Below are positions 8,547 through 17,682 of a stretch of DNA of 64,000 nucleotides, piece by piece. This stretch comes from Methanolobus sp. WCC4 (lineage in GTDB: Archaea; Halobacteriota; Methanosarcinia; Methanosarcinales; Methanosarcinaceae). The stretch's first letter is position 1. Every line of letters starts with the position of its first letter. The DNA lies in contig NZ_CP150629.1 of the NCBI RefSeq assembly GCF_038022665.1, positions 1,904,480 to 1,968,479 of the forward strand. The letters are read 5' to 3'. Under the pieces are notes generated by a model, which was given only the letters and a program-made list of their open reading frames with translations, was not told where the DNA came from and did no database searches. A program made the translations under genes and the position numbers.

Positions 8547-10523
8547 GTGGAATACGAGAAAAAAACGAAAGAAGAGTTAATATCCGAAATTCATGAATTA
8601 CGCTCCCGTCTCAGAGAATCTGAAGCATCTTTCATTAAACTTCAAAACACTTTTAATGGAAGTTCCGTGCCTATTTTTGTAATTGACAGGAATCATACCG
8701 TAACTTACTGGAACAAGGCCTGTGAAAAATTGACCGGTGTTTCTGCAGATGAGATGCTTGACGGGAAGGAACTATGGACTGCATTCTACAATCAAAAAAG
8801 ACTTCTTATGGCTGATATGATAGTTGATGATGATTCTGAGAATATACATGCCTATTATAGTGACCTAAAATTATCATTCATCGAAGGTGCATATGAGTCG
8901 ATAGAATATTTCCAGAAAGTTGACAAATGGCTTAATATTACTGCGGCCCCCCTCAGGAATGCGCAAGGTGAGATTATAGGGGCTGTAGAGACCATGCAGG
9001 ATGTAAGTGCTACTAAAATGGCTGAAATGGAACTTATAAATCAGCATGAACAATATCTCTCTATATTCGAGGCGATAAACGAACCTGTTTATGTGTGTGA
9101 TCCTGAAACCTATGAGATACTGTTCATAAACTCTCCAGGAAAAAAGATTGTTGGTGACAATGTTATAGGTAAGAAATGCTATCTGGTTTTGCAGGATCAG
9201 GATTCTCCCTGTCCGTATTGTACCAATCACCTGATACTGGGGAAGAATCTTGGAAGGACACATGTCAGGGAATTCATGAATCCAATAAACCATCGCTGGT
9301 ACCGCTGCATCAACAAAGCTATTGAATGGACAGACGGACGCATGGTTAGGTTCGAGATGGCCATAGATATCCACGATAGTAAGGTGACAGAAATAGAGCT
9401 CCTGGAGAGTGAGGAAAGGTTTGAAGCTATTAGCACCTTTGCTCAGGATGCGATAATAGCTATTGACAACGAAGGAAAGGTAACTTTTTGGAATAAGGCA
9501 GCAGAACACATGTTTGGTTATTCTAGGAGGGACGTCCTTTATATGAATGTGCATTCCCTTATAGCTCCTCAACAGTATCAAAAGGCATACCATGAAGCAT
9601 TCTCGCTTTTCAAAGATACAGGAAAGGGCAACGCTGTAGGTGAAACCTTGGAACTGACAGCCAGAAGGAAGGATGGAAGTGAATTTCTCGTTGAATTATC
9701 TCTCTCAGCCATAAAACTAAAAAATAAATGGACTGCTGTTGCTGTTATCCGTGATGTCACTGAAAAGAAAAAGATTGCAGGCGATCTTCTTAATGCCAAG
9801 ATTGCAGCAGAGAATGCCAACTGTACCAAGAGCGAGTTCCTTGCTAACATGAGTCATGAACTCAGAACACCTTTGAACTCTGTTATAGGTTTTTCCAATA
9901 TTCTTCTGGAAAGATACTTCGGGGAGCTGAATGAAAAACAGATGGGGTACGTAAGGAATATATCTAACAGTGGCACCCATCTCCTTAATCTTATCAATAC
10001 AATCCTTGATATTTCAAAAGTCGAATCTGGAAAAATGATTCTCTACAAGGATGATATATGCGTTCGGGATATATTCGAGGAAATGTGTTCCGTAATGGAA
10101 CCTCTTGCATTTACGAAAGATATGAATCTGGAGCTTGATTTCGATGCCAATCCGGTCTATGTGAACGCGGACGATGCAAAGATAAAACAGGTGCTCTACA
10201 ATCTGATAGGAAACGCCATCAAATTCACGGATGCTGGTGGTTCAGTAACCATAAAAGAGAGGAGGAATGGAGAGATGGTCTACATCTCTATAATAGATGA
10301 TGGCATTGGAATCTCCAGGAGTGATATAGAAAAACTATTCACACCTTTCATCCAGCTTGATACTAACGCCTCCCGGGAATATGAGGGTACAGGCCTTGGC
10401 CTTGCTCTTGCCAGGGAACTCGTTGAACTTCATGGTGGTACTATATGGGTTGAAAGTGAAGTGGGCAAGGGCAGTAACTTCAGCTTTACCCTGCCCCTGA
10501 GTGATAAGGAAGTTCTTAATTGA
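8547..10523 (+). CDS. Soluble PAS-PAS-PAS histidine kinase
   Basis: The start is a GTG at 8547 with TTGAGGTTT upstream, giving 658 residues. A short N-terminal coiled coil is followed by three PAS domains (about 30-160, 165-280 and 285-410), then HisKA with the phospho-acceptor His437 in SHELRTPLN, and HATPase_c with N box [11 protein letters not shown]1 DDGIGIS and G2 GTGLGLAL. No membrane segment is visible, so it senses a cytoplasmic signal. The second PAS carries GKKCY and SPCPYC, cysteines that could bind a metal, heme or act as a redox switch. No response regulator is adjacent, as is common for methanogen kinases. The signal is unknown. Confidence 0.9.
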   Translation: MEYEKKTKEELISEIHELRSRLRESEASFIKLQNTFNGSSVPIFVIDRNHTVTYWNKACEKLTGVSADEMLDGKELWTAFYNQKRLLMADMIVDDDSENIHAYYSDLKLSFIEGAYESIEYFQKVDKWLNITAAPLRNAQGEIIGAVETMQDVSATKMAEMELINQHEQYLSIFEAINEPVYVCDPETYEILFINSPGKKIVGDNVIGKKCYLVLQDQDSPCPYCTNHLILGKNLGRTHVREFMNPINHRWYRCINKAIEWTDGRMVRFEMAIDIHDSKVTEIELLESEERFEAISTFAQDAIIAIDNEGKVTFWNKAAEHMFGYSRRDVLYMNVHSLIAPQQYQKAYHEAFSLFKDTGKGNAVGETLELTARRKDGSEFLVELSLSAIKLKNKWTAVAVIRDVTEKKKIAGDLLNAKIAAENANCTKSEFLANMSHELRTPLNSVIGFSNILLERYFGELNEKQMGYVRNISNSGTHLLNLINTILDISKVESGKMILYKDDICVRDIFEEMCSVMEPLAFTKDMNLELDFDANPVYVNADDAKIKQVLYNLIGNAIKFTDAGGSVTIKERRNGEMVYISIIDDGIGISRSDIEKLFTPFIQLDTNASREYEGTGLGLALARELVELHGGTIWVESEVGKGSNFSFTLPLSDKEVLN

Positions 10524-10654
10524 CCTATTTTTCAAACCTGAAACTCATTTTTCCAGTCCACGATATAGGAAAGCATATTTTACCGTATGGAATAATGTAG
10601 TATGTTCTTAGTTTTGATGGTATTTGATCAATTCAACCAAAACGAAGAACACTT

Positions 10655-11449
10655 TTATTGCTTTTGACTGTCAAGGTCGGATTCTTCCAGATAACTCATC
10701 GCGGCAGCTTTCTCCGCTTTTCTCTTGCTGTTACCTGAACCGGAAGCAAGCAGCCTTTCATCAAGATACAGGCCCACTGTGAAATATCTGTCATGGGCAG
10801 GCCCTTCCTCATCGATGACCCGATAGAGAGGATTTCCAATTCCTTTCTGGTGGAACATCTCCTGAATGATTCCTTTTGGATTGGATATGCTGATCCTGTC
10901 CAGTGCATGATCTATATCAAATGATCTGTAGACGAAATCCCTTGCAATGGAATAATTTCTGTCTGAGTTACTGCCACCAGATCCACCGTCCAGATAGATA
11001 GCACCTATTAGCGATTCCATCATATCCGACAGTTTCCCATCGATGTTCACATGTGGTTCGGCAAGCACGAATCTCGAGAGTTTTATCTTCCTCGCAACGG
11101 GTTTCAGGTTTTTGTTGGAGGCAAGCACCTCTTTTATCTTAGTACACACCCCTTCGATGGTGAGTCCCTTTGAGGCGGCATATTCGTTGATATCTTTATC
11201 GTGGTAGGCATATTCTGCGATGATCAGGCCAAGCACCGAATCCCCGAGATATTCAAGCTTCTCATAGTCCTTGTTCTCAAGACCATTGACCTTTCTGAAC
11301 TCACTCAGTTTTTCTTTATCTCCACTGAAAAGTGAGCCATGCAGAAGTGCCTGTATAAGGTATGTCCTGTCATTGAACCTGAACCCTATTATCTCCTCGA
11401 ATTCTTCAAGGTCATCATCATTCACTTTCAGATCGGCACTAAGTCTCAC
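10655..11449 (-). CDS. rnc: Ribonuclease III
   Basis: The GTG at 11449 follows GAGGGA and gives 264 residues. The RNase III signature EKLEYLGDSVLGLIIAE and the second metal-site helix KLSDMMESLIGAIYLDGG are complete, with the expected acidic residues. The C-terminal part (GIIQEMFHQKGIGNPLYRVI ... GNSKRKAEKAAAMSYL) is a double-stranded-RNA-binding domain. It would cut double-stranded RNA in the cytoplasm, for example rRNA precursors or antisense duplexes. It is 22 bases downstream of the DUF2284 gene and probably cotranscribed. RNase III is standard in bacteria and eukaryotes but patchy in archaea, which use other rRNA-processing enzymes. Confidence 0.88.
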   Translation of the reverse strand: MRLSADLKVNDDDLEEFEEIIGFRFNDRTYLIQALLHGSLFSGDKEKLSEFRKVNGLENKDYEKLEYLGDSVLGLIIAEYAYHDKDINEYAASKGLTIEGVCTKIKEVLASNKNLKPVARKIKLSRFVLAEPHVNIDGKLSDMMESLIGAIYLDGGSGGSNSDRNYSIARDFVYRSFDIDHALDRISISNPKGIIQEMFHQKGIGNPLYRVIDEEGPAHDRYFTVGLYLDERLLASGSGNSKRKAEKAAAMSYLEESDLDSQKQ

Positions 11450-11471
11450 TTTTTTCCCTCATATGGATATG

Positions 11472-12008
11472 TTATTCCAGCAATAGTATTCCCACACATT
11501 TTACTTTGTCAAAGTTACAGTACCCGATCTCCAGTCCTTTCTTCTCCATTAGCTTTGAAAGATTGATCCCAACGGCTTCAGGGGGTAAACGTCTGAGATC
11601 CGGTCTGTTGCATTCCTCTCCACATGTTTCACACTCATTGCAGGCACCCGGCCGCAGCAACTGGGCAAAGTTGAACCCTCTCCTGAAAGCAAAATATTCC
11701 AGGTCAAGCATCTTATGAAAAGTCCCTTTGCGCAACCTTGACCATGCTTTGAAGATATCATCCTCAGAAGATGTATCATGTTCTTCGATAAGCAGGATGG
11801 CAGTGCTGTATTCTTTGAGCATCTTCCTGAACTCATCAACGGATATTATATGTGGCGGACAGCTCAGCCTTTTGCCATAACCTCTGCACCCATAGGCACA
11901 TTTGAGCCTGGTCCTGTTCTCCACATCGATCTCAGAAGCATCCAGCAAGTAAGCTGAGAGTCCCAGTTCTTCTGCCTTGTTCATTACTGATCGGATATCT
12001 TGTGCCAT
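11472..12008 (-). CDS. DUF2284 cysteine-rich metal-binding protein
   Basis: The 178-residue protein has the DUF2284 cysteine pattern: CAYGCRGYGKRLSCPPH near residue 35-52, then GACNECETCGEECNRPD, and a final YCNFDKVKC. Three cysteine groups of this kind suggest an iron-sulfur cluster or zinc site. The role is unknown; members are common in methanogens and other anaerobes. No ribosome binding site is visible, but TTTAAA-like sequence upstream (near 12040) could give a short-leader transcript. It probably forms an operon with the RNase III gene. Confidence 0.8.
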   Translation of the reverse strand: MAQDIRSVMNKAEELGLSAYLLDASEIDVENRTRLKCAYGCRGYGKRLSCPPHIISVDEFRKMLKEYSTAILLIEEHDTSSEDDIFKAWSRLRKGTFHKMLDLEYFAFRRGFNFAQLLRPGACNECETCGEECNRPDLRRLPPEAVGINLSKLMEKKGLEIGYCNFDKVKCVGILLLE

Positions 12009-12164
12009 TGGATGTTAATTTATTGAACATGATCATTTAAAAAAGAATCGAGTTCCTTACAAAAAAGATATTTCCTGATATCAGTTATCCCAATATCAGT
12101 TATCTCAATACATTAGAGAATAGATATTTTCATAGAATAGGTGAGCAGTCCATATCATGAATTT

Positions 12165-13394
12165 CTATAGGGGCAGGCGCTTCACCCTTCTGTACTTCTG
12201 CACAAGTTCATGGATCGATCTTTTGTAGAATGACTCTCCATCTATCTGTTTTGTGATCTTCCATTCTATATCTTCTTCGATCTCGTTCCTGTTCATTTCT
12301 CCCAGCTTGACAGGTGTCATGTCGGCCCAGGGGATGTATTCCCATTTCCAGAGCTCATGGTTCGTATCAGACTCGGCCATTGCATGGTTGGATGTGTTTA
12401 TGAAGATCACAGGATGTTTCCTGTTCTTGAAATAGTATTTGATCTTATGCTCAGGGATATTTTCTCCCGAATCTCCATGTATCGAATCATATTCCAGGTC
12501 ATATTTTCCACTGTAGATGTTGTGGAACACGAATGTATCGTTCTTTTCGTCCTGTTTGAGCCTTATCCTGAATGTCTCGATGTCTGCTGTCCTTCCATAC
12601 CGATAGTAACGATACAGCTCATAGATATTGTTGAGATACAGGTTCTTTCTGAGCTGTTCATTATTGAAGATAAGGGAGACTTCAATTTCCTTGTAGCCTT
12701 TTGCGGTCTTACTTTCAGAACAGTGGATCTCACGAAGGAAATTCTTCATACAATCCACTGCGGGCTGGTAGATGATCGGAATGATCCGGTCATCCTGCCC
12801 AGTGTCTTTAATATCTGTTGCTTCAAAGTGGTTATCACTTTTTGTTGGGATATCTATCTCTGTGCAAAGGGAATTGTACAATCTGTACACATTAGATGAT
12901 CCAATATCCTGTCCATCCTTTGCCCATTCCCATATCCAGCAATTGTCATTGAACTGGAAGACCCATCTCTTTTTCGGACCCTCAATGACATTACGACCTT
13001 TCTCGTTCTCCCTTGCCGTATAGATATCGGTCTTTGGTTTGTAGACCCTTTTCAGATCAAACCCTATCATTCTTCTGACACTTACGAACTTGTGCATGAA
13101 TTCGCTGTCAATTTCCTCTTCTCTTCTGACCACGACTTTCAATTCATCATCAGATGCCCTTGCAAAACTTATATTGCAGTTCTTGTAGTCCCAGACATCA
13201 ACCTGTCCGGTCCAGAAGAATTTTTTAGTCCTGCGGGCCCATTTACCTTCCGTGTCCCATCTTTTTTCCATGTAGGAGAACCAGACACCTTCTGCGCCTA
13301 TGAGTTCAGGTGTTGTTTCTGATATGATTACATCTTTGTTGTTTGATATATTTTCAGAAACCATATTTACATCTTCATGCATTTTACCTTCCAT
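12165..13394 (-). CDS. Hypothetical protein, tryptophan- and charge-rich
   Basis: The 409-residue protein starts at an ATG preceded by GGAAGGAG. I recognise no family. It has no signal peptide or membrane helix, and is rich in aromatic and charged residues (KRWVFQFNDNCWIWEW, NHELWKWEYIPW), suggesting a beta-rich soluble fold. It sits 117 bases downstream of a small membrane protein gene on the same strand and close to a STAND ATPase module, in what looks like an accessory stretch. Its base composition is like the neighbours. Nothing in it points to a specific activity. Confidence 0.7.
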   Translation of the reverse strand: MEGKMHEDVNMVSENISNNKDVIISETTPELIGAEGVWFSYMEKRWDTEGKWARRTKKFFWTGQVDVWDYKNCNISFARASDDELKVVVRREEEIDSEFMHKFVSVRRMIGFDLKRVYKPKTDIYTARENEKGRNVIEGPKKRWVFQFNDNCWIWEWAKDGQDIGSSNVYRLYNSLCTEIDIPTKSDNHFEATDIKDTGQDDRIIPIIYQPAVDCMKNFLREIHCSESKTAKGYKEIEVSLIFNNEQLRKNLYLNNIYELYRYYRYGRTADIETFRIRLKQDEKNDTFVFHNIYSGKYDLEYDSIHGDSGENIPEHKIKYYFKNRKHPVIFINTSNHAMAESDTNHELWKWEYIPWADMTPVKLGEMNRNEIEEDIEWKITKQIDGESFYKRSIHELVQKYRRVKRLPL

Positions 13395-13511
13395 TGCTCC
13401 TTCCTCTCATTATTTGTCAGTTGTTGAATTATCTCCCTAAAAGGAAAATGGGACTATTATCAATTTAACAGAACGATGATAGTTTCCTGTCAGCAGTTTC
13501 CATCTATCGAT

Positions 13512-13952
13512 TCAGGTCTTTGATTTTTCGATGTATTTGATAAGATCATGCAGTGGTTTTGTTCCCCCTCCGATGGTGAGTCCTGTTACTATTGTATCGA
13601 TCGTAGGATTGGCCGATACTTCAAGCAGATCCAGGAATCTGATATTCAGTAGAAAAGCTATAATGATTCCCACAGTGGATGCAATAATTAAAGTTCTAAA
13701 CACTATCTTGCTCTCAAATTTTGTCTTATCTTTCAGAAGTTTCTCTATATCATTATATAGGTCGTCCTTTTTTTTGTTATCATGAGTTTTTTCTATCTCT
13801 TTTTTTAAATTATCGATCCTTATATCAGCTGTCTTTGTTGCTGCTTTTGCATCATCATGTCCCGGGCATATCTTGCTTATCAGGGACTCGGTGATTCGCT
13901 CTACAGCCTGAGCAGCAACATAGAACACAGCAAAGGCAGTTACAACGGACAA
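13512..13952 (-). CDS. Small membrane protein with coiled-coil segment and GGGTKPLHDLI motif
   Basis: The 146-residue protein has an N-terminal hydrophobic segment (VVTAFAVFYVAAQAV), a charged helical stretch of about 45 residues (TADIRIDNLKKEIEKTHDN), a second membrane helix (RTLIIASTVGIIIAFLL) and the C-terminal motif GLTIGGGTKPLHDLI. The same ending is familiar to me from small uncharacterised bacterial membrane proteins, but I cannot name the family. It lies upstream of the 409-residue unknown gene and may share its transcript. It could be an effector or anchor for a neighbouring accessory system; that is speculation from position. Confidence 0.65.
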   Translation of the reverse strand: MSVVTAFAVFYVAAQAVERITESLISKICPGHDDAKAATKTADIRIDNLKKEIEKTHDNKKKDDLYNDIEKLLKDKTKFESKIVFRTLIIASTVGIIIAFLLNIRFLDLLEVSANPTIDTIVTGLTIGGGTKPLHDLIKYIEKSKT

Positions 13953-14241
13953 AACTCTTCCTCCTGTTGTTCATTGATTCCCTAATGCAGCCCTGCATGG
14001 GCTTGAAAGCTAACATCAGGCAAAGAAAACGTCATTATCGAATTCCCCACACAATTTTAGAATTTCCTATCCCTGGTGTACAATTAGTATTTTTAAGCTC
14101 ATATACAATAAATATTTTGAAATTATGTTCCGTATTTCAGGTTCTGATCTAAATAAAGTATGCAAGTTCCAGGCCAGGTCGAATCGTCTACTTTTTATAC
14201 TCATATATCAGACATTCAATTAACTTTAAGGGGTGATATCA

Positions 14242-14709
14242 GTGGAAGAAGAATGCTGCCCGAAATTCGACCCGGAGCCGTGGGATGGAAAGATCATTGA
14301 ATGGGAGAACAAGAGGTTCGTAAAAGACAGGGTCCTGACACTATTCTATATGCCGGTCAATTTTGGCGGCGTAATGAAAAGGCTTGACAGGAAGATTCGT
14401 GAAGCTGGAGCCACTATGCCGGATTATCTCGGTCTTTCCGACCACACATCGAAATGGAGCATGGATATCTATCTGGCAGTCGATAAGGATATACCTAATG
14501 CAGAGAACGTGACCTTAAGTGGCAGGTTCCTGAGTAAGGTCTACGAGGGTCCGTTCAGGGATACTAAAAAGTGGTCTGAGGATTTCGAGGAATATGCTAA
14601 GGAGCAGGGTCATGAGATAAAGAAATGGTACATGTGGTACACTACCTGTCCTAAATGTGCGAAGAAATATGGTAAGAACTACGTTGTCATCATAGCTGAA
14701 ATTGAGTGA
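14242..14709 (+). CDS. Conserved GyrI-like/hydrolase-annotated protein
   Basis: AAGGGGTGAT ends five bases before the GTG at 14242, so that start is preferred over the GTG inside the ribosome binding site at 14233. The product has about 155 residues. It begins ECCPKFDPEPWDGKIIEWEN and ends CPKCAKKYGKNYVVIIAEI, with a central LSGRFLSKVYEGPF. This matches a conserved family often labelled hydrolase and thought to have a GyrI-like ligand-binding fold. The N-terminal CC and C-terminal CPKC could bind metal together. No pathway is suggested by the neighbours. Confidence 0.75.
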   Translation: MEEECCPKFDPEPWDGKIIEWENKRFVKDRVLTLFYMPVNFGGVMKRLDRKIREAGATMPDYLGLSDHTSKWSMDIYLAVDKDIPNAENVTLSGRFLSKVYEGPFRDTKKWSEDFEEYAKEQGHEIKKWYMWYTTCPKCAKKYGKNYVVIIAEIE

Positions 14710-14865
14710 AGGGGACGAAAAGCTCATTTATTTTTTTATCTGGTACAGATTCGATTTCGGTTTTAGAAGTTTCACGCAATAGTTTTCTACAGAGCCAAAG
14801 TAGTTTAATGCATAACTTTATTATTTTGTATATTCTATTTGAAAAAGAATAGGAGTTAATCATCA

Positions 14866-15285
14866 ATGACAGGGGAACAGGAATCTGATAAAAAAGTTGT
14901 TGGCGGTACAGGCATAAACACTGGTGGAAATGTATCTTTTGGTAATGTCAGCGGTCAGGTGGCTATTGGTGAAAATATCAAACAGATTCAATCTATATCT
15001 GCAACTGACCTTGATGATTTAAGAACAAGTCTCCTTGATCTTAAAAATGGAATAGACAAACTTAATCTTCCTTTCGATGATCAGGAAATAGTTAAAGGAG
15101 ATCTAAGTGCTGCTGTCAAGGAAGCCAAAAAAGACAAACCAGAGTTGTCAATAATCAAAGAAAAGTTTGAAAGCGCTATTAACACTATCAAAGAAGCGGA
15201 TAAGACCATAGACAACATTTCGGAGCTTTACGAGCCTGCTAAGAAAATAGCCAAATTGGTTGGGATAGGTATCGCTTTGCTTTAA
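14866..15285 (+). CDS. Small helical protein sharing an N-terminal motif with the adjacent STAND ATPase
   Basis: The 139-residue protein starts ten bases after AGGAG. Residues 13-40 form a glycine-rich motif (TGGNVSFGNVSGQVAIGENI is its core) that is 19/28 identical to residues 8-35 of the next protein. The rest (about 48-139) is all-helical by eye, ending in the amphipathic, hydrophobic segment AKKIAKLVGIGIALL. The gene is 12 bases upstream of the STAND gene, clearly cotranscribed. By analogy with NLR/effector pairs that communicate through shared amyloid-type motifs (BASS, RHIM-like), this could be the effector, with the C-terminal helix acting on the membrane. The shared motif is seen directly; the signalling role is inference. 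Confidence 0.8.
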   Translation: MTGEQESDKKVVGGTGINTGGNVSFGNVSGQVAIGENIKQIQSISATDLDDLRTSLLDLKNGIDKLNLPFDDQEIVKGDLSAAVKEAKKDKPELSIIKEKFESAINTIKEADKTIDNISELYEPAKKIAKLVGIGIALL

Positions 15286-15297
15286 TTGGGTGCATCA

Positions 15298-17544
15298 ATG
15301 GATAAACAATATATTGCAGGTGGCTCCGGCATAACTGCTGGTGGAAATGTATCCTTTGATGATAACAGTGGTCAGATTGCAATTGGTGAATATATCAATC
15401 AGTTCAATTTAGAAAATCTCTCAGGTAAGGAATTAGCTGAACTGATAGATACTCTTAATCAAAAAAGGAAGGAAACGGCTAACTTAAGAATCGCAAGTAG
15501 TTACAATCCTTCCATTCTTCCAGATCTTCCATCTCGACTTAGAGAATTCGTTATTGAAAACCGAGTTGTTGAACTAACTCAAACTCTTGAATATCTTCAG
15601 AATCATCGCGTTTTGTTAATTAGTGGCATAGGTGGTGTGGGTAAGACAACATTAGCACGTGCTCTTGTTGAAACAATACCAGCAAATGTTCCAATTCCAT
15701 TCTGGTTTGATTTCAACAAAAATAGAAATGCTACATTGGGGGACATTCTCGAACAGTTGGCAAGCTACATGAATAAACCGGACATTGCAAGTTTTAAACC
15801 TGAAGGAAAAGATGCTGGACAGGACGATATCAATAAATTGACTGCAGAATTAAGCAAGCGGGAAGGCGTCTGGCTAATCTTTGATAATCTGGAAACTGTA
15901 CTGGAAGGCAGGAATTTCCATGAAGAAGGAATTGATCAATTGTTTACATCTTTGCGTGACAGTACCCATCAAGCCAGAATAATTGTAACAAGTAGAACTT
16001 TGCCTGTACTAAAGAATGGAGAAAGCTTAGTCGACGTAATAGATGAAGAAAAACAAGAACTAAAGGGTTTAAACGTTAATTTTGGCATTGATTTCCTGAG
16101 AAAGAATGGGCTTGATGAAGTCGAACCTGAAAAACTAGAAGAACTAGTGAAAGGAGTAGAAGGGCATCCATTAGCATTAAAGCTTCTGGTGAAAATCGTA
16201 AAGAAATTTGGTATAAAGGATGCACTAGATGATTTAAGCATGTACAAAGGAGAAAAAGAAGATACCATTAAAAAGGCGAGAAGGTTATTTGATAAACTGG
16301 CAGGGGATGAAAAAGAACTGTTAGAGCGTATAGCTGTTTTCCGCCAGCCTGAATCCATGACCGCACTCAAAAAAATGTTCACTGATAAGACCCCAAAAGA
16401 TGCTTTAATGAAACTTATTGACAGCTCGCTTCTGGAAACAGATTGTGATGGTAACTATTGGCTTCACCCTTTAGTTCAGGAGTTTTCATATGATGATCTG
16501 GAAAATAAGGTGGAAGTCCATAAACTTGCCTGTGAACACTATCTTTCCTTCCCCATACCAGAAACACGAACAAAAAAAGAGGATGTTCATCCATTGATTG
16601 AGGCACAGTATCATGCATGCCTTGCCAAAGAGTATGACATGGCTGTCGCTATTATTTTTTCTAATAATCTGAATGAAGACCTTGATAGGTGGGGAAATTA
16701 TAGGACACTTGTTGACATCTACTCTGATCTGCTATCTGATGATTCGTTCAAGAATCCTCCTTTGTTGAGCAAGATGAATATTCACAGTGCAGTTCTTGGA
16801 AGTCTCGGTCTCACTTACAGTAAACTTGGCCAGGTTGAGAAAGCCATTGAGTACTATGAGCAGGGACTTGTAATTGCACGCGATATAGGGGACAGGCTCA
16901 ACGAAGGTAAACATCTTGGAAACCTTGCTGGCGCTTACCGTAACCTTGGTCAGGTTGAGAAAGCCGTTGAGCACTATGAACAGGGACTTGTAATTGCACG
17001 CAATATAGGGGACAAACGCAGCGAGAGCAATAATCTTGGAAATCTAGGTAACGCTTATTTTGATTTTGGTCAGGTTGAGAAAGCCACTGAATACTATGAG
17101 CAGGCACTTATGATTGCACGCGATATCGGAGACAGGCATGGCGAGAATACTTATCTTGGAAACCTTGGTAGCGCTTACTATGTTCTTGATCAGGTTGAGA
17201 AAGCCACTGAATACTATGAGCAGGCACTTATAATTGCACGTGATATAGGGGACAAGCGCGGTGAAGGCAATCATCTTGAAAACCTTGGTAGTGCTTACTA
17301 TGTTCTTGATCAGGTTGAGAAAGCCACTGAATACTATGAGCAGGCCCTTATGATTGCACGCGATATAGGGGACAAGCGCGGTGAAGGCAATCGACTTGGA
17401 AACCTAGGAAACGTTTATAAAAATTTTAACCAGGTTGAAAGAGCCATTGAATACTATGAGCAGGCACTTAAGATAGCCACAGAAATAAAAAATCCACGAC
17501 TATTCAATATCTGCAAAGAGAATCTTGAAGCACTGAAGAAATGA
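15298..17544 (+). CDS. STAND/NB-ARC ATPase with TPR repeats (NLR-like)
   Basis: The ATG at 15298 follows GGGTG; a TTG at 15286 is less likely. The 748-residue protein has the N-terminal shared motif (8-35), an NB-ARC-type STAND domain with Walker A GIGGVGKTT (110-118), Walker B WLIFDN (192-197), sensor RIIVTSR (227-233) and GHPLAL (289-294), a winged-helix region ending near residue 400, and six 40-residue tetratricopeptide repeats (about 500-745). The architecture is that of bacterial and archaeal NLR-like switches: the repeats sense a signal, the ATPase oligomerises, and the N-terminus recruits an effector, here probably the preceding gene product. A defence or programmed-death role is likely but not shown. 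Confidence 0.88.
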   Translation: MDKQYIAGGSGITAGGNVSFDDNSGQIAIGEYINQFNLENLSGKELAELIDTLNQKRKETANLRIASSYNPSILPDLPSRLREFVIENRVVELTQTLEYLQNHRVLLISGIGGVGKTTLARALVETIPANVPIPFWFDFNKNRNATLGDILEQLASYMNKPDIASFKPEGKDAGQDDINKLTAELSKREGVWLIFDNLETVLEGRNFHEEGIDQLFTSLRDSTHQARIIVTSRTLPVLKNGESLVDVIDEEKQELKGLNVNFGIDFLRKNGLDEVEPEKLEELVKGVEGHPLALKLLVKIVKKFGIKDALDDLSMYKGEKEDTIKKARRLFDKLAGDEKELLERIAVFRQPESMTALKKMFTDKTPKDALMKLIDSSLLETDCDGNYWLHPLVQEFSYDDLENKVEVHKLACEHYLSFPIPETRTKKEDVHPLIEAQYHACLAKEYDMAVAIIFSNNLNEDLDRWGNYRTLVDIYSDLLSDDSFKNPPLLSKMNIHSAVLGSLGLTYSKLGQVEKAIEYYEQGLVIARDIGDRLNEGKHLGNLAGAYRNLGQVEKAVEHYEQGLVIARNIGDKRSESNNLGNLGNAYFDFGQVEKATEYYEQALMIARDIGDRHGENTYLGNLGSAYYVLDQVEKATEYYEQALIIARDIGDKRGEGNHLENLGSAYYVLDQVEKATEYYEQALMIARDIGDKRGEGNRLGNLGNVYKNFNQVERAIEYYEQALKIATEIKNPRLFNICKENLEALKK
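16801..17510 (+). repeat. Six tandem 120-bp repeats encoding TPRs
   Basis: A 120-base unit is repeated six times inside the STAND gene, each encoding one 40-residue TPR with the core QVEKATEYYEQAL. Units four and five (about 17161-17400) are almost identical at the DNA level. Such near-identity indicates recent duplication or gene conversion and makes repeat number likely to vary between strains. Confidence 0.85.
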
Positions 17545-17682
17545 GATGGTTTACCCGGTTTGTAATTGCTATCTATATATTGCATAATATTGCACCTAAA
17601 TCCCCATTTCAATCTATAGATGGTGATTTAGATATTTCCTACAGACATCGGTTCCTGAAAAATAAAAAAAATAGAGTTGCCT

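Noticed and set aside
16801-17510. Regularly spaced repeats that might be a CRISPR array
   Set aside because: The 120-base units have no unique spacers, are in frame and encode TPRs of the STAND protein.
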